Assembly: GCA_022606425.2 (NCBI GenBank)
Contig: JAHDVF020001045.1
Coordinates: 744,001 to 808,000 of the forward strand
Origin: Lepidostoma basale
Lineage: Eukaryota; Arthropoda; Insecta; Trichoptera; Lepidostomatidae
Direction of reading: 5' to 3'
Length of the DNA: 64,000 bases
A program made the position numbers and the translations under genes. The notes below the pieces were generated by a model. The model was not told where the DNA came from, made no database searches, and saw nothing but the letters and a program-made list of their open reading frames with translations. Positions 10,845 through 21,389 of the stretch are shown in pieces; the stretch's first letter is position 1, and the number at the start of each line of letters is the position of its first letter.

Positions 10845-11200
10845 GGATGTTGGTATTTTTGTCCCCGATAGATATCTCCGACAGCGACAGCACATACTCG
10901 TATTGTTTTACCTACCGGCCGCCAGAACCAATCTGCCTCTGGTGACGCCGGTGGGAAGAGCAATTAGTCTGCTGAACGCGGTCTCCTCGGAGATCGACGT
11001 CTTTCACGTTAGTGAAAGAACGTTCAGGGGACAAATACTCTTGACTTTGGAATGTATCTTATCTTCCTAATGTCGAACCATCACTAATGCGTCCCTGGTA
11101 TTATATTTTACCTGTACTCAATAGATGCCTTAAATTTTTATGCTGTTTGTAATGTCTTTTGAATAAATAAACTGATTTGATTTGAAAATAAATAAATAAA
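10845..11200 (+). mobile_element. LINE-D 3' end
   Basis: The ORF (10582-11070 as an open frame, real homology from about 10845) reads VGIFVPDRYLRQRQH, FYLPAARTNLPLVTPVGRAI, SLLNAVSSEIDVFHVSE and RTFRGQILLTLE, then a stop. The 3' UTR contains tgtcgaaccatc, tgcgtccctgg and taatgtctttt, ending aataaactgatttgatttg. This is the C-terminus of a Jockey/CR1-type reverse transcriptase ORF. It lacks the polymerase domain. Confidence 0.85.
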
Positions 11201-11710
11201 TAATGAGGGTTGGCGTTTATTTTATATTAACTTTATATATACCCATAGCATATGCAGCATTCCATATTTTCTCTGGAAGTTGAGGTATATAGAAATAAAT
11301 GTATATCATACTTCACAATTTATATTTTCACGAATAAAAATATAACAGCAAAAATTCTAACACGAAACAGGTGAATATACTTGTTGTTTTTTATTATTAT
11401 TTGAACTTATAAACTTCGCCAACTTAAGTGATTCTGTTTTAATGTCTTATATAAAACTTTCAGTGGAACCAGCCCCAGCGTAGATACCATATTTTTTCAG
11501 AAATACGGTGTGCTAATATTATGAAGTTGGCGACCTTAACTAAAATTAATTGCTTTCAGTTTACTTTTGGCATGAAATAATTCAAATTGTTAAGAATTCT
11601 AGCAGCTTACACTTTATCAAAAACAAGCCGAGACGTCCAGTATTCATTATCAAAATAATTCAGCCATAAACAAAATGCACAATATTGTAAATGAGTACAA
11701 CAGTATAAAT
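11201..11710. other. AT-rich unassigned
   Basis: No family recognised. Confidence 0.35.
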
Positions 11711-12200
11711 GTCTTCTTCTCTGGTTTCAATCCTGGGATTGGTCTGCAGCAATTTCCTTTATTCTTCTCTTCCATTATTCCCTGTCTTGTGCGGCTCTTT
11801 TGAAATCTGCATATGATGAGCAGCGCACGTCCACCAACAAGTTCTCCAGGTACTCTCGGCGTGGGCGTCCCCTAGAGTTTGTCCCGTCGGTCATACCCTC
11901 CATTATGGCATGTAAGAGGCCTTCTTGTCGTATTTCATGGTCGATCCATCTTGCACGCCTTTCGGACAAGGTCCTGAGCAGGTGCCTTCCTCCTTCGATT
12001 CTTTGGAGAACCTCCTCATTTGTGATGTGGTCTCTCCAGGAAATTCCTAATAGTCTTCTATAGGACCACATCTCAAAAGCCTCAAATCTCCGATTATCTA
12101 TTTCGGATAGGCACCATGTCTCGCAGCCGTATATCAAGATACTCCATACATAGGTCTTGATGAGGAGTATTCTCAGTTTAAGGTCTATATTATTCAATTA
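11711..12200 (-). mobile_element. RTE-like LINE C-terminal fragment
   Basis: The 140-codon minus-strand frame (11775-12197) reads LKLRILLIKTYVWSILIYGCE, then TWCLSEIDNRRFEAFEMW, SYRRLLGISWRDHITNEEV and RGRPRREYLENL. These blocks follow the RT domain in RTE-clade elements such as BovB. The 3' side ends in a UTR starting cttcttctctgg. There is no RT palm or endonuclease, so it is 5'-truncated. The frame is open throughout, suggesting a fairly young copy. Confidence 0.85.
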
Positions 12201-12417
12201 TATTATTTTCGACCTATACTTACATATCGATGTTTGTACTTATATAGTAAATTGTAAGAGTAAATTATTAGTGCAGATTCAAGAAAGTGAGGTTATCTCA
12301 GAGATTTTTTTGTCTTAGAACAGGGGAAAATTAAATAAACAGTTTGTTCACAATATTAACGCATACTATCTTTGTCATTATTTTTTAATTCGCAGCAGAA
12401 TTTGGTCCCACTAGAAG
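12201..12417. other. Unassigned
   Basis: AT-rich; nothing recognised. Confidence 0.3.
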
Positions 12418-12562
12418 ATTAATGAAAATGTCTGTTTTCTTGTAAAAGCTTTTTTTATTTTATAGATTTTTTATAAATATTTTTCCTTACCATGCGTTTT
12501 CGATTATATTAATTATGAACAAACGTTTATGAAAATGACGTGTTTCGCCTTCATGTTCTAAA
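12418..12562 (+). repeat. HHR-T copy, degenerate
   Basis: Left-arm type sequence: taatgaaaatgtctgtttt, then a diverged arm and aaaatgacgtgtttcgcc (complement of GGCGAAACACGTC). The inverted partner is missing. Confidence 0.5.
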
Positions 12563-12575
12563 TTAAATTCTTAAT

Positions 12576-12860
12576 CAACTAACTAACTAACCACCACGCC
12601 GTCTCCCCGAAAGGGTAGGCAGAAAGAATGGACTGCCACACTTTAATCGATGCGGCACCTCATTCTTCTCTTTTCGCCATCGCGAGAGACGCGGTGTGAT
12701 GTGTTGCGAACCTCATCGCCACCAAAAGGCATCTCCCGCGCACACTTCGATCGTTCAACGTACATAATAAATCTAAAACAAATTATCTGAAATACAATGA
12801 TATAAAATAAAATAACAAACAAAAATAATTGAACACATAATGTTATTTTAGATGGTGCAC
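12576..12860 (-). mobile_element. NA-A non-autonomous element
   Basis: The left end is the LINE-A terminal block in complement (aactaactaactaacc, acgccgtctccccg, gtaggcagaaagaatgg). The rest is unrelated to LINE-A: cgcggtgtgatg, gttgcgaacctcatcgcc, a gcgcacacttcgatcg block, and a 5' end at gatggtgcac. A second full-length copy lies at 43.3 kb. No coding capacity. The shared 3' end implies mobilisation by LINE-A machinery. Confidence 0.8.
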
Positions 12861-13357
12861 TTGTCGTCAGCTGGACGATTAATTTTTATTCCACGTTATC
12901 CACTGTTTTTTTTTTAATTTACTGTAATTAGGCACTTAAAACAATCCAACACCAGCAATAACTTAAAAATATTATTGAAGAATTTATTCAAATTGTCATT
13001 GGAACAAATGAAAAATGTCTTTTTACACCTGTCAAAATTCTTTTTATAAACGAAAAAACTTTTATAGTTTTAACACCAAAACAGTAAAAACGTATTTTTT
13101 GTCACAAATAACTATCATAAAGAGCAGCAATAATCAAATTGACCAAAACAATTCGCATATACACGAAATATCTCCTAATTGACGGGAGCACCATATAAAC
13201 CAAACCAAATTTTCAAAATCAGAACCAAGAATCAAGTTTACATATTACTAAAATGTTCAAATTAAATGTATATATTGAACTAAGGTTTTTTATTATGATA
13301 TTTTTTTCAGCTCTGATCATTGAATTTAAATGTAATGTTAAAGGCATTTTCAATCAT
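12861..13357. other. AT-rich unassigned
   Basis: No recognised feature. Confidence 0.35.
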
Positions 13358-13448
13358 TTCATAATGTTTTAGAAAAGCGAAACTTGTTTGCCCATAAAAT
13401 GTAATAAATTTTCTAGAAAACATACGTTTTCATAAGTATTGATAATTT
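13358..13448 (+). repeat. HHR-T right arm
   Basis: Reads taatgttttagaaaagcgaaac, then ttgtttgcccataaaat, tctagaaaacatacg and ttttcat. The ribozyme-like box is GCGAAACTTGTT. Only one arm is present. Confidence 0.6.
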
Positions 13449-13451
13449 TTT

Positions 13452-13702
13452 TTTTTTTTTTTAGGTTGTTGAATCGTCGCTCTTTACATCATTACAGCGC
13501 AAGCCAAATCGATGTAAATTGTATAGCTATTATATTGATTATCGTGACATGTGAGAGGTAGCTAATCTATCGCCATTTTATTGTCACATAAATTTTGCAC
13601 CAGACCAAAGACAGTGTGACAAGCACACTCCCATTGCCGGGAATCGAACCCGAGACCATCGGGGTAGCAGTCAAAGCACTTACCACTCGGCCACGAAGGT
13701 CG
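13452..13702 (-). mobile_element. SINE-1, near full length
   Basis: Minus-strand tRNA-derived SINE. The head reads ACCTTCGTGGCCGAGTGG (A box), and the B box is GGGTTCGATTCCCGG. The body follows: gtgcttgtcacactgtctt, tggtctggtgca, aaaatggcgatagatta, then tttacatcgatttggctt and gatgtaaagagcgacg. A poly-A run (plus-strand T run) ends it. The promoter boxes are well conserved. Confidence 0.85.
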
Positions 13703-14340
13703 TCAATATTTGTCACATTCGCTTTTTGATAAATATTTGATCTAATAATGAGACTGCGCATTGCTGTTTATACATTGTATACATATTTCTTGAAAGCTGA
13801 ATAGAGAATTGAGTTCTCTGATCAGGTCACGTGTCTTATCTTATTTTATGGTTGGATTATGGGCGCAATCCAGATACAGCCGTGCTCGTCGCAAAAGTAA
13901 ATTGATGGCCCTCCAAACTCCTAAACTTGAAGTCGAGGAACATAATATATTCAAATGGGAAGCGGAAAGAAATGGTGGATGCACGCGAATATTTATTAAA
14001 ATGCAGTCTCGTAATTCGTCTGATGGCCGTTGAGATATCGAAACATTTCTCCACTTTCCCATATTAGATGATTGGAAGAAAAATTAAATTAGTATAAATT
14101 GTAAATTCCAGGATAATTGCATTCCCAGTTCAGTAACTCTGAAACATTAATTCAATTCTCTTTCCACTACTGATCCTCTATTGAAGATACAAGAATTGTA
14201 GTTTTAAAATAGTCGTGTTTATTTTTAATTCCACAGGTTCCTAAACTTATTTATCTGCCGCCCCTTTTACCATATACTCGTATTACATACTCGTACATCT
14301 ACAATATTTAACAGTTTGAATATACATTGCCTGGTATTTA
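13703..14340. other. Unassigned with GC-richer open patch
   Basis: About 13.83-14.06 kb is less AT-rich and open for 65-74 codons on both strands. I recognise no domain. Direction and coding status are undecidable from the sequence alone. Confidence 0.35.
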
Positions 14341-14487
14341 TTATTAATTTATTAATTCATATATTTAAAAAATAAATAAATAAAAAAATGTAATTTTTAT
14401 TTTGAGTGTTTTGATATACTAATATTAAAATTCTCATTCATACAGCGAGTCATACACATATCGATTCCTCAAATTTCTAACATACCA
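14341..14487. repeat. Direct repeat copy 1 (~140 bp)
   Basis: The segment from ttaattcatatatttaaaa through ttgatatactaatatt to tctaacatacca recurs at 14805-14940 in the same orientation. Its right part is antisense LINE-A (tacagcgagtcatacac). Confidence 0.85.
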
Positions 14488-14501
14488 TTTGAATATACAT
14501 T

Positions 14502-14664
14502 GGGAGATGCCTATTGGTGGCGATGAGGTTCGCAACCCATCACACTGCGTCTCCCGCGGAGCGAAAAGAGAAGGATGGAGTGCCGATCAGTAAAAGTGTG
14601 ACAGTCCATTATTTCTGCCTACCCTTTCGGGGAGACGGCGTGATGGTTAGTTAGTTAGTTAGTT
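14502..14664 (+). mobile_element. NA-A, 5'-truncated, with target duplication
   Basis: Starts gggagatgcctattggtgg and ends with a clean (TTAG)n tail. It is flanked by identical 14-bp direct repeats tttgaatatacatt at 14488-14501 and 14665-14678. The target duplication, 5' truncation and tail are the signature of target-primed reverse transcription. Confidence 0.9.
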
Positions 14665-14804
14665 TTTGAATATACATTATACAACTATTATGGAACATTT
14701 ACATTTTTTAACTTCAACTCCAATCCCACAGAGGTAATTAAGTTACGCCCTGTGTGAATAATTCTACGTTACAACCTGTCATGTAAATCTGTTATTAATA
14801 TCGT

Positions 14805-14940
14805 TAATTAATTCATATATTTAAAAAAAAAAAAAAAAAAATGGAATATTTATTTTGAGTCTTTTGATATACTAATATTAAAATTCTCATTCATACAGCG
14901 AGTCATACACATATCGATTCCTCAAATTTCTAACATACCA
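14805..14940. repeat. Direct repeat copy 2 (~140 bp)
   Basis: Second copy of the 14341-14487 segment, with a longer internal A run. It leads without a break into more antisense LINE-A. Confidence 0.85.
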
Positions 14941-15240
14941 ACCTTTAACATTTTATTTATTTATGCATACCATGTTTTCCATACATTCTTAATCATTCTT
15001 TCTTCGTCCGGGCGCTTTATATTTTTGAACCCACGCTGTGATTTTTCATAAGAATGGTCATAATACTTTCATACCCTCTACATTCTTTCCTTAAATCAGC
15101 ATTCAATATTCTGTCATACATCGTTCAATTACACACACGTCTTAGGAACCTTACCTTTACTGCATTTATTCTGCTCTCATCCTTCATCTCTCTATTTCAT
15201 GCTTCGTTTCAATACATAACTGTTGGAACCAGAAATTTCA
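14883..15240 (-). mobile_element. LINE-A minus-strand fragment
   Basis: Continues from the MTRYMNVEE-equivalent block through cattctttcttcgtccg to ctgtcatacatcg and tttattctgctctcatcc. The tail is missing and many changes are present. Confidence 0.65.
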
Positions 15241-15677
15241 TTGCTTAATGAAGCGATTCTCTAATAATGCCTGCCCTTTTTATGACTTTAGAGTTGCAAA
15301 TCAAAACCAGTCAAGGCACAAGGAACCAAGTATTAGAATGTTTATTATTATACTCATACACAATGTGAACAGACGTCCCGTTTTCAGCCAGCGCGTCCCG
15401 GTGTCCCCAAAAACAGCTTCGGGACGCCAAAATATCCCGTTTTCGAAAAGAAAAAACTCGCAGAAGAATTTTTAAAAATATATAAAAAGCGCGCAAATAA
15501 GAATCCTGCCGGTAGAATCTTGTACTAGTAGATGAAGACATGGGCATGTGCAGTAAAATAATACAGTATTATTATTTCGATTGCGGCTAAAATCTCATAA
15601 TGCATCTGACCATATACGAGTATAAATTTACCACAAGAGAAAACATGCTCTTCGCTCTTTGATAGTTAATAGTTATA
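15241..15677. other. Unassigned
   Basis: Contains gtcccgttttcagcc and repeated gtcccggtgtcccc-like words around 15.37-15.44 kb (a related ggtgtcccggtttag lies at 16.52 kb). These resemble fragments of an unplaced repeat; the identity is unknown. Confidence 0.3.
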
Positions 15678-16395
15678 GTAAATCAAATCAGTTTGTTTCA
15701 TCATATAGACATTACAAAATTGAGGTTTAAGGCATCTATTAAGAACAGGTAAAATAATATATTGTATATAGTATACTACCAGAAACGCCTGAGAGATGGT
15801 TCGACATTAGGAAGACAAGGTACTCTCCAAAATCAAGAATATTTGCCTTCTGAACGTACTTTCACTAATATGAAAGACGTCGATCTCTGAGGAAATTCGT
15901 TCAGCAGATTAATTGCACTTCCCACCGGTGTCACCAGAGGTAGGTGGGTTCTGGTGGCCGGTAGATAAAACAATCTTTGCTGCCGCTGTCGGAGATATCT
16001 ATCAAATTGTCAAAAAGCCGAATACCTTCCAGCACGGCTGAGTTCTCGAAATATCCCCTGAGTAATCTAAAGAAATGGGTCAAGAGATACCTATCTCTTC
16101 AAAGCTACAGAGAGTTGGTATCAAGCATTCCTGAAAGAAAAGCCGTGTGATAGAGCCACGAATAGCTACCATATTCCCTCATGTAGAGCTTTAAGCCTCT
16201 AGCAAATAGCTTGGCTGAAGCCGACAGTATCGCTACAGGTCTGAAGTTTTCCACTGACTCTTTTGCGCTGCTCTTGAAAATAGGACTGATCCTGGAAACT
16301 TTCCAGATATCAGGAAAAGTATTCGCACTTAACGATAGGTTAAATAGAAAATACAGTGGAGATATTAGGAGCTCTGACGTTTATAGGGTTGAGGT
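15678..16395 (-). mobile_element. LINE-D with in-frame internal deletion
   Basis: The 3' end at the left matches other LINE-D tails. Further upstream the minus-strand reading passes MREYGSYSWLYHTAFLSGML and, without a frame break, into LSANTFPDIWKVSRISPIFK and ENFRPVAILSASAKLF. The latter belongs to the N-terminal fingers of the reverse transcriptase (the NYRP(I/V)xLL motif). Comparison with the 36.8 kb copy puts the join near 16186-16200. The polymerase core has been lost in between. Confidence 0.8.
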
Positions 16396-16992
16396 GATTA
16401 ATTTTTTTTGTGTGTGAACCCTTAAAGCTTCAAAAATGCCAATTTTGTCCATTTTCACGAAAACAGCGCTATATAAGTTATCCAAATTTATTTTTAATAT
16501 TAAGTACCTACCTTTTTTTAAGGTGTCCCGGTTTAGAGAAAAAATAAATGGTCACATTACTTATACATCCCTCTTTCGAAATTCTACTCGAAGATTCAAA
16601 TTATTATTTCAGAAGATGTTCTTCACTTTGTAAAATAATTCTCGAGCCACGTGTGGTAAAGAATATACTTGACACGTGTGTGATTATTTAAAGTACTATA
16701 TAAATATATAAAAAAATCATATATTTCATTCATCTGTATTTTTGAAATATGGTATGTGATTATCTAATACTTCCTTCCATAACTTGAATATGTAAATTAT
16801 GAATATTAAATATTCATTGTATAAAAATATCATATAGAATTGAGTAATGAAAATAAAATAATTCATGGAATTTTCTTTGAAATATACGAGTATACCTATA
16901 TGAAGTTTTGTTCCACGTGTTTTTCAGTTTTGAGCGGATTCAGCAGCTGACTACCATCTTCAGTTCTATGGAAAGACGAAATAAAAACTGAA
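16396..16992. other. Unassigned
   Basis: Includes cgaaaacagcgctatataa near 16.46 kb, reminiscent of the 3' tip of the L2-like LINE at 48.0 kb. The rest is AT-rich and unrecognised. Confidence 0.35.
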
Positions 16993-17179
16993 GATGTATT
17001 TAAAAAATATGTAATTAACGTTGAACTGTTTAAAGACTTTTTTCTAAAAATTGGTTAGCTATTGCGCTTTCTTTCTATGACTATGGATGTATTAGAAAAA
17101 TATGTAATTAACGTTGAACTGTTTAAAGACTTTTTTCTAAAAATTGGTTAGCTATTGCGCTTTCTTTCTATGACTATGG
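16993..17179. repeat. 93-bp tandem duplication
   Basis: Two adjacent, nearly identical units starting gatgtatt and containing atgtaattaacgttgaac and gctattgcgctttctttc. Very few differences, hence recent. Confidence 0.9.
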
Positions 17180-17269
17180 ACGACTCTTAGGGGGTACTAC
17201 AGTGCTGCAAAATTCCATCCCGAAGTCAATTTCCTATGTCGTGCCCTCCCCTTGAAAGACGATAATTTT

Positions 17270-17735
17270 TTTACAGCTTCGAGGAGATGGGAATCCCATC
17301 ACCCATTTCTTTAAATGAATCAGGGTATATTTCAAGAACTCGGCCGTGCTAGAGGGTGTTGATCTTTTTGTCCCTGATAGATTTCTCCGACAGCGACACC
17401 ACAGATTGTTTGACTTACCGGCCACCAGAACCAATCTGCCTCTGGTGACACCGGTGTGAAGAGCAATTAGTCTGCTGAACGCGGTCTTCTCGGAGATCGA
17501 CGTCTTTCATATAAGTATCTTGTTTTCCTAATGTCGAACCACCTCTAATGCGTTCCTGGTATTATGTTGTATTTTAATAATATTTTACCTGTAGGAACTC
17601 AATAGATGCGTTAAACATTTTGCTGTTTGGTAATGTCTTTTGAGTTTATAAACTGATTTGATTTTATTTGACTTAATAAACTGACTTGACTTGACTTGAC
17701 TTGACTTGACTTGACTTGACTTGACTCGATTTGGT
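17270..17735 (+). mobile_element. LINE-D 3' end with (TTGAC)n tail
   Basis: Reads QLRGDGNPITHFFK, a stop, IRVYFKNSAVLEGVDLFVPD, RFLRQRHHRLF and TRTNLPLVTPV, then a stop. The 3' UTR follows. The tail first shows aataaactgatttgatttta, then a second aataaactgacttgac, expanding into about nine TTGAC units. Confidence 0.85.
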
Positions 17736-17786
17736 TAGCCTCTTTTCTTGATTTTTTTTTTAATATTTGTTATTTAACAATTTATA

Positions 17787-18228
17787 ACTAACTTACTAAC
17801 TAACTAACCACCACGCAGCTTCCGCGGAGGGGTAGGCAGAGAGGATGGATCGCCACATACACGCTCGTCGATTGTTCATATTTCGAACATGGCCGTCTTT
17901 CAGTAGTTGATTAATTTAATAAGTCTTCCTTAGCCTTCCTCGACTTCTTTTTCCATTCACACTACTTGTATATATCTTTTTAACCATTCTTCCTTTATCC
18001 ATTCGTTTCATATGTTCAAACCATCTTAGTGACACTTTCTTAATTTTATTTACAACGCATTCATCGGCATGCCTTTCTTACTTAATTATTAGATATTCTA
18101 TCATGCATTGTTTTTCCGCACATTTTTCTTAGTGACCTCATTTATACGGCGGTTATCCTACTTTAATCCTTATTCTGCCACCTCTAAGCTTCACTTCCAT
18201 ACATAAGGGTCTGCACTAGAAATCCGTT
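17787..18228 (-). mobile_element. LINE-A minus-strand copy
   Basis: Tail complement actaacttactaactaacta, then the terminal block (ggaggggtaggcagag), the NRRAC region (acgctcgtcgattgttc), and on to ctatcatgcattg and ttctgccacctctaagc. Stops and indels throughout. Confidence 0.8.
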
Positions 18229-18548
18229 GTGCCTATTTAGCAATTTATATTTAGTTTTAAGATTTAAGATTTCCTGAATACACCTACGTAAAATTGAATA
18301 AAATTTTACTTGCAGAATAATATTGTTTTGAATAACAAAGGAAAACTTACGTCATACATACACGCGTTGTGAAAAAATCTATTTCATGCTCCAGTACACC
18401 AGGTAGAGTAAACAACATTATAATTGGTTACTGCTATGTAAACGTGGTTGAAAAAATAAGGTTTTCTCGTAGACCTGAGAAATAACTGAAGCCAAAATAA
18501 TGTAGAACTTTTTATAGCTCTTCATAATTACTTACGGCAGTACAAGCT
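18229..18548. other. Unassigned
   Basis: AT-rich; nothing recognised. Confidence 0.3.
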
Positions 18549-18549
18549 A

Positions 18550-18800
18550 CTTCTTCTTCTTCTTACTGTAGGCCTTGTGGCCTGTTTCTTAAGAGGAATA
18601 GGCCTCCTACGAGGTCGTCTTCTAGGTGTCGATTCATCTCTTTTTTGTTCTGCCCGGGGGGTAGCATTGGGGTTGACCGTTCAAAACAATGAAGGGGAGT
18701 CTGGATGGATCCATTCTCCTCACGTGTGCATACCAGTATCTTCTCATTTGCCTTCCCCACCTAACGACATCCTCGTCCTCGCATATCTCTCTTACCAACA
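18550..18800 (-). mobile_element. LINE-B 3' end with (GAA)n tail
   Basis: Minus-strand reading: REICEDEDVVRWGRQMRRYW, YAHVRRMDPSRL, IVLNGQPQCYPPGR, then SSxETGHKAYSKKKK into a GAA-repeat tail (plus-strand ttcttcttcttctt). A diverged LINE-B relative with frame breaks. Confidence 0.75.
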
Positions 18801-18924
18801 AGTCAAAGTAAAATTAATAGCTGAATGATCAAAACATCCGTATATGCATATATTTTTTTAAATTTGATAGACTGAAGGCGTTATAACACCGTGGAATTTC
18901 GTTATTAAATTATTTATTAATTTA

Positions 18925-19097
18925 TGGATAATAAAGTATACGTTAACGATGTGAATGGAGTACGAAATCGAGGAAGACCGAGGAAAACATAACATAACCA
19001 AAATAATCCAACTTTTAAGGTCTGCCATATTATAAGTCGGAAGAATCGACGTGCGTGTATGACTCGCTGTATAAATGTGGAGGAATCTAGAGTAGGT
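18925..19097 (+). mobile_element. LINE-A fragment (plus)
   Basis: KVYVNDVNGVRNRGRPRKT, then the RRNRRACMTRCINVEESR block. It stops before the tail, where it meets an antisense LINE-A piece. Confidence 0.75.
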
Positions 19098-19258
19098 CAT
19101 ATATCGTTTACCGGCATATTCTTCTCAGTGATCTTAATTCGGCATTTATCCTAATTTCATCCTTTTTTTGCTTTCACGTCCATACGTATGGATTGGTACC
19201 AGAACTCCTGACTTTGAGAGCGCCATTTATTTTGTTTATAGCACCGACCCTTCTTTCA
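19098..19258 (-). mobile_element. LINE-A fragment (minus)
   Basis: Antisense of the upstream region (atatcgtttaccggcatattc, tcagtgatc, ggtacc). It is joined head-on to the plus-strand piece on its left. Confidence 0.55.
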
Positions 19259-19834
19259 ATATCTATTTAGATTCATTATTTAATAAATACAAAAATATTA
19301 CTGTGATTTAATTCATTCAAAATATGAAATAGTTAAGATTTCCGTTATCGAAGATATTTGTAGAAGAAATACAGATACAAAAAGTTATAATAACACCCAA
19401 ATATAATAGATGGTTTGTCTAATTTCTAATGATAAATAATTGAGCTTATCTAGTGATAATACATTTAGATGAAGGTCAAGGCGACTACTGTTTTCTTTAA
19501 GACACCTACAGAAAAATTCTAAATTTCTTACAAGTTTATCATATAAAATTAATAAGTGCAGTTTCTTTCTTTTCGTGTTTTAACTTTTGACATTGTTACA
19601 AAAAACTGTACAATGAAATATCGTGTTAGATTACAAGTCGTTCCAAGATTACGTCGTATTCAAGAAAAATATATGTCAGACACGTTGAACGTTGAACTGG
19701 CGGGAAGATGTAAGAAGTTACAATGTCAACTGCTGTTTTCTTGCCGCTGCAGTACGGAATGAAACACAATGTTCTCAACATTTTAGAAAAATACGTAAAT
19801 AAATAAATTTGTTATATTTAGGAAATTTTTTTTT
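19259..19834. other. Unassigned
   Basis: A 68-codon open frame at 19556-19762 has no recognised motif. Otherwise AT-rich. Confidence 0.35.
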
Positions 19835-19977
19835 TCGTCAGCCTGTCTCCATCCACAGCTAGACGTAAGCTTCTTCACCCCCACACCATCCCTCTTGGTC
19901 TCTCGCCAGTGTTTTCCAGGTCCTTCCCACCGTCCGCACAATATCATCGCTCCACCTGGTAGGCTGTCTCCCGACAC
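19835..19977 (-). mobile_element. LINE-C (RTE-like) 3' end
   Basis: Minus-strand reading RQPTRWSDDIVRTVGRTWKT, LARDQEGW and LWMETG. This is the usual RTE-like C-terminal PTRWxDDI / W block. It is cut on its 5' side by the LINE-D tail. Confidence 0.75.
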
Positions 19978-20800
19978 TTTCATTTCATTTCATTTCATTT
20001 ATTTAAAAAAAAATTACAAACATTACAGAAATATTTCCAGATCGTTTGCAATTACATTATAAGAATTTAAAAGAGAAGCATAAAAACATATAAATAAAAT
20101 AAAAAAGTTTAAGAATTATAAATAATCATAACATTGATATTGCATCCCTGAGGCAACTCATACTATCACGAAATATGTCGACCTCCGAGGCGATCCGATT
20201 AAGCAATAAGATTGCCCTACCCACAGGCATAACCATTGGCAGGTTGGTTCTGCAGCGTGGCAAATAAAACAATCTGTGCTGTCTTTGACGAAGGTAATTA
20301 TCAGGGACAAATAGGCCTACATCACTCATGACATCCGAGTTCTGTATACGGCCGCCAATCAGCTGAAAGAAGTGAACTCCCAAGTGAATGTTCCTCCTTC
20401 TCTCCAATGATTGGTAGCTTAGCATACCTAGCAAGAATTCAGTCGGAAAGAGCCATGGGTAATAACCGCGCTCCCTGAGGTAAAGAAAGCGCAGAAATTT
20501 TTTCTGCACTCGCTCCACCATCAGAGAATATCGGATCCCAGGCGGTGACCAAATAACGGAACTATATTCCAGCCGACTTCTTACCAGAAAATTATACAAC
20601 ACCCGAAGTACCGGTGTGTTCGAAAATATCTTGGCATTCCTAAAAACAAATCCAAGCATTTTAATGGAACTATTACATAGAGCAACTATGTGAAGATTGA
20701 ACGATAATTGAGCATCGAACAGAACTTCTGCGACCCAATCTTGGCCTCTATTCAGTGATCCTCTGGCTCCATCTTCCATCATCCCGTCGGCACACATGTT
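19978..20800 (-). mobile_element. LINE-D copy with (AAATG)n tail
   Basis: Longest LINE-D copy. Its 3' end at the left is a CATTT array on the plus strand, followed inward by the UTR and the open frame. It abuts the LINE-C 3' end exactly at the tail, consistent with insertion into or beside it. 5'-truncated just upstream of the thumb region. Confidence 0.85.
20126..20797 (-). CDS. LINE-D reverse transcriptase C-terminal ORF (partial)
   Basis: A 223-codon open frame without internal stops, the longest believable coding stretch in the window apart from simple repeats. Residues ~24-40 read WVAEVLFDAQLSFNLHI (the DLGVxFDxxLxFxxHI block after the RT palm). Residues ~66-84 hold LYNFLVRSRLEYSSVIWSP, the thumb signature of Jockey/CR1-type elements. 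VERVQKKFLRFLYL follows, and YLRQRQHRLFYLP and RTNLPMVMPVGRAI lie near the end. The annotated Met is only the first in frame; the true protein began far upstream. The catalytic palm and the endonuclease are missing, so it cannot self-mobilise. Confidence 0.8.
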   Translation of the reverse strand: MCADGMMEDGARGSLNRGQDWVAEVLFDAQLSFNLHIVALCNSSIKMLGFVFRNAKIFSNTPVLRVLYNFLVRSRLEYSSVIWSPPGIRYSLMVERVQKKFLRFLYLRERGYYPWLFPTEFLLGMLSYQSLERRRNIHLGVHFFQLIGGRIQNSDVMSDVGLFVPDNYLRQRQHRLFYLPRCRTNLPMVMPVGRAILLLNRIASEVDIFRDSMSCLRDAISML

Positions 20801-21079
20801 CAGCCTTAAATGCTGATCACAATTTAATATAATATATAATTTTGATCAAATCATCGATCTTCCAAATGTTTCATTATAATTTATAGAATTCACTCATATG
20901 GAAAATTTTCCTATAAAACTAACGTTTTTATCAACATGAAACTAGTTGATAGTGTTCAAATAAAATATCCATGATGACATTTTTATTATTATTTTGAAAA
21001 TCTCATGGCATTCAAAATTGGCAAACGATATAAAGGAAACACAAAAAACCATGATAAATTCTAACAAGAAGACAATCAA
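20801..21079. other. AT-rich unassigned
   Basis: Nothing recognised. Confidence 0.3.
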
Positions 21080-21360
21080 ATAATTAATGTGTTTAATTGA
21101 AATTTCTTGGTAGAAGTTCGTTTTAAATAATGAAAACAAAAAAAATTTGATACAAAATTTCGTTATTATTATGTATTTAGTGTGCTTAGATTTGTGTTTA
21201 TGTTCGACCGGTTTCGGCAGCAAGCTGCACAGAAGAATTGACCAGAAGATGGCAGCAAGCTGCCGAAACCGGTCGAACATAAACACAAGTGGAAGCACAC
21301 TAAATACATAATACTGAAGAAATTTTGTATCAATTTTCTTTTTGTTTTCATTATTTAAGA
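21080..21360. repeat. HHR-P foldback (ACCGGT type)
   Basis: Hairpin with arms about 21155-21225 and 21249-21320: atgtatttagtgtgctt, gttcgaccggtttcggcagc and its inverse. The right arm reads AGAAGA, ggcagcaagctgcc (helix II) and GAAACCGGTC. Core position C3-U4 is altered, so activity is doubtful. The flank gaaatttcttgg resembles the ccatcaagagatttc block of other HHR-P copies in reverse. Confidence 0.7.
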
Positions 21361-21389
21361 TAACAATCCATAAACGCCATAGGATATTA

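Noticed and set aside
10582..11070. 162-codon plus-strand ORF as one protein
   Set aside because: Its first half is antisense LINE-A and its second half is sense LINE-D. It is a chance join of two elements.
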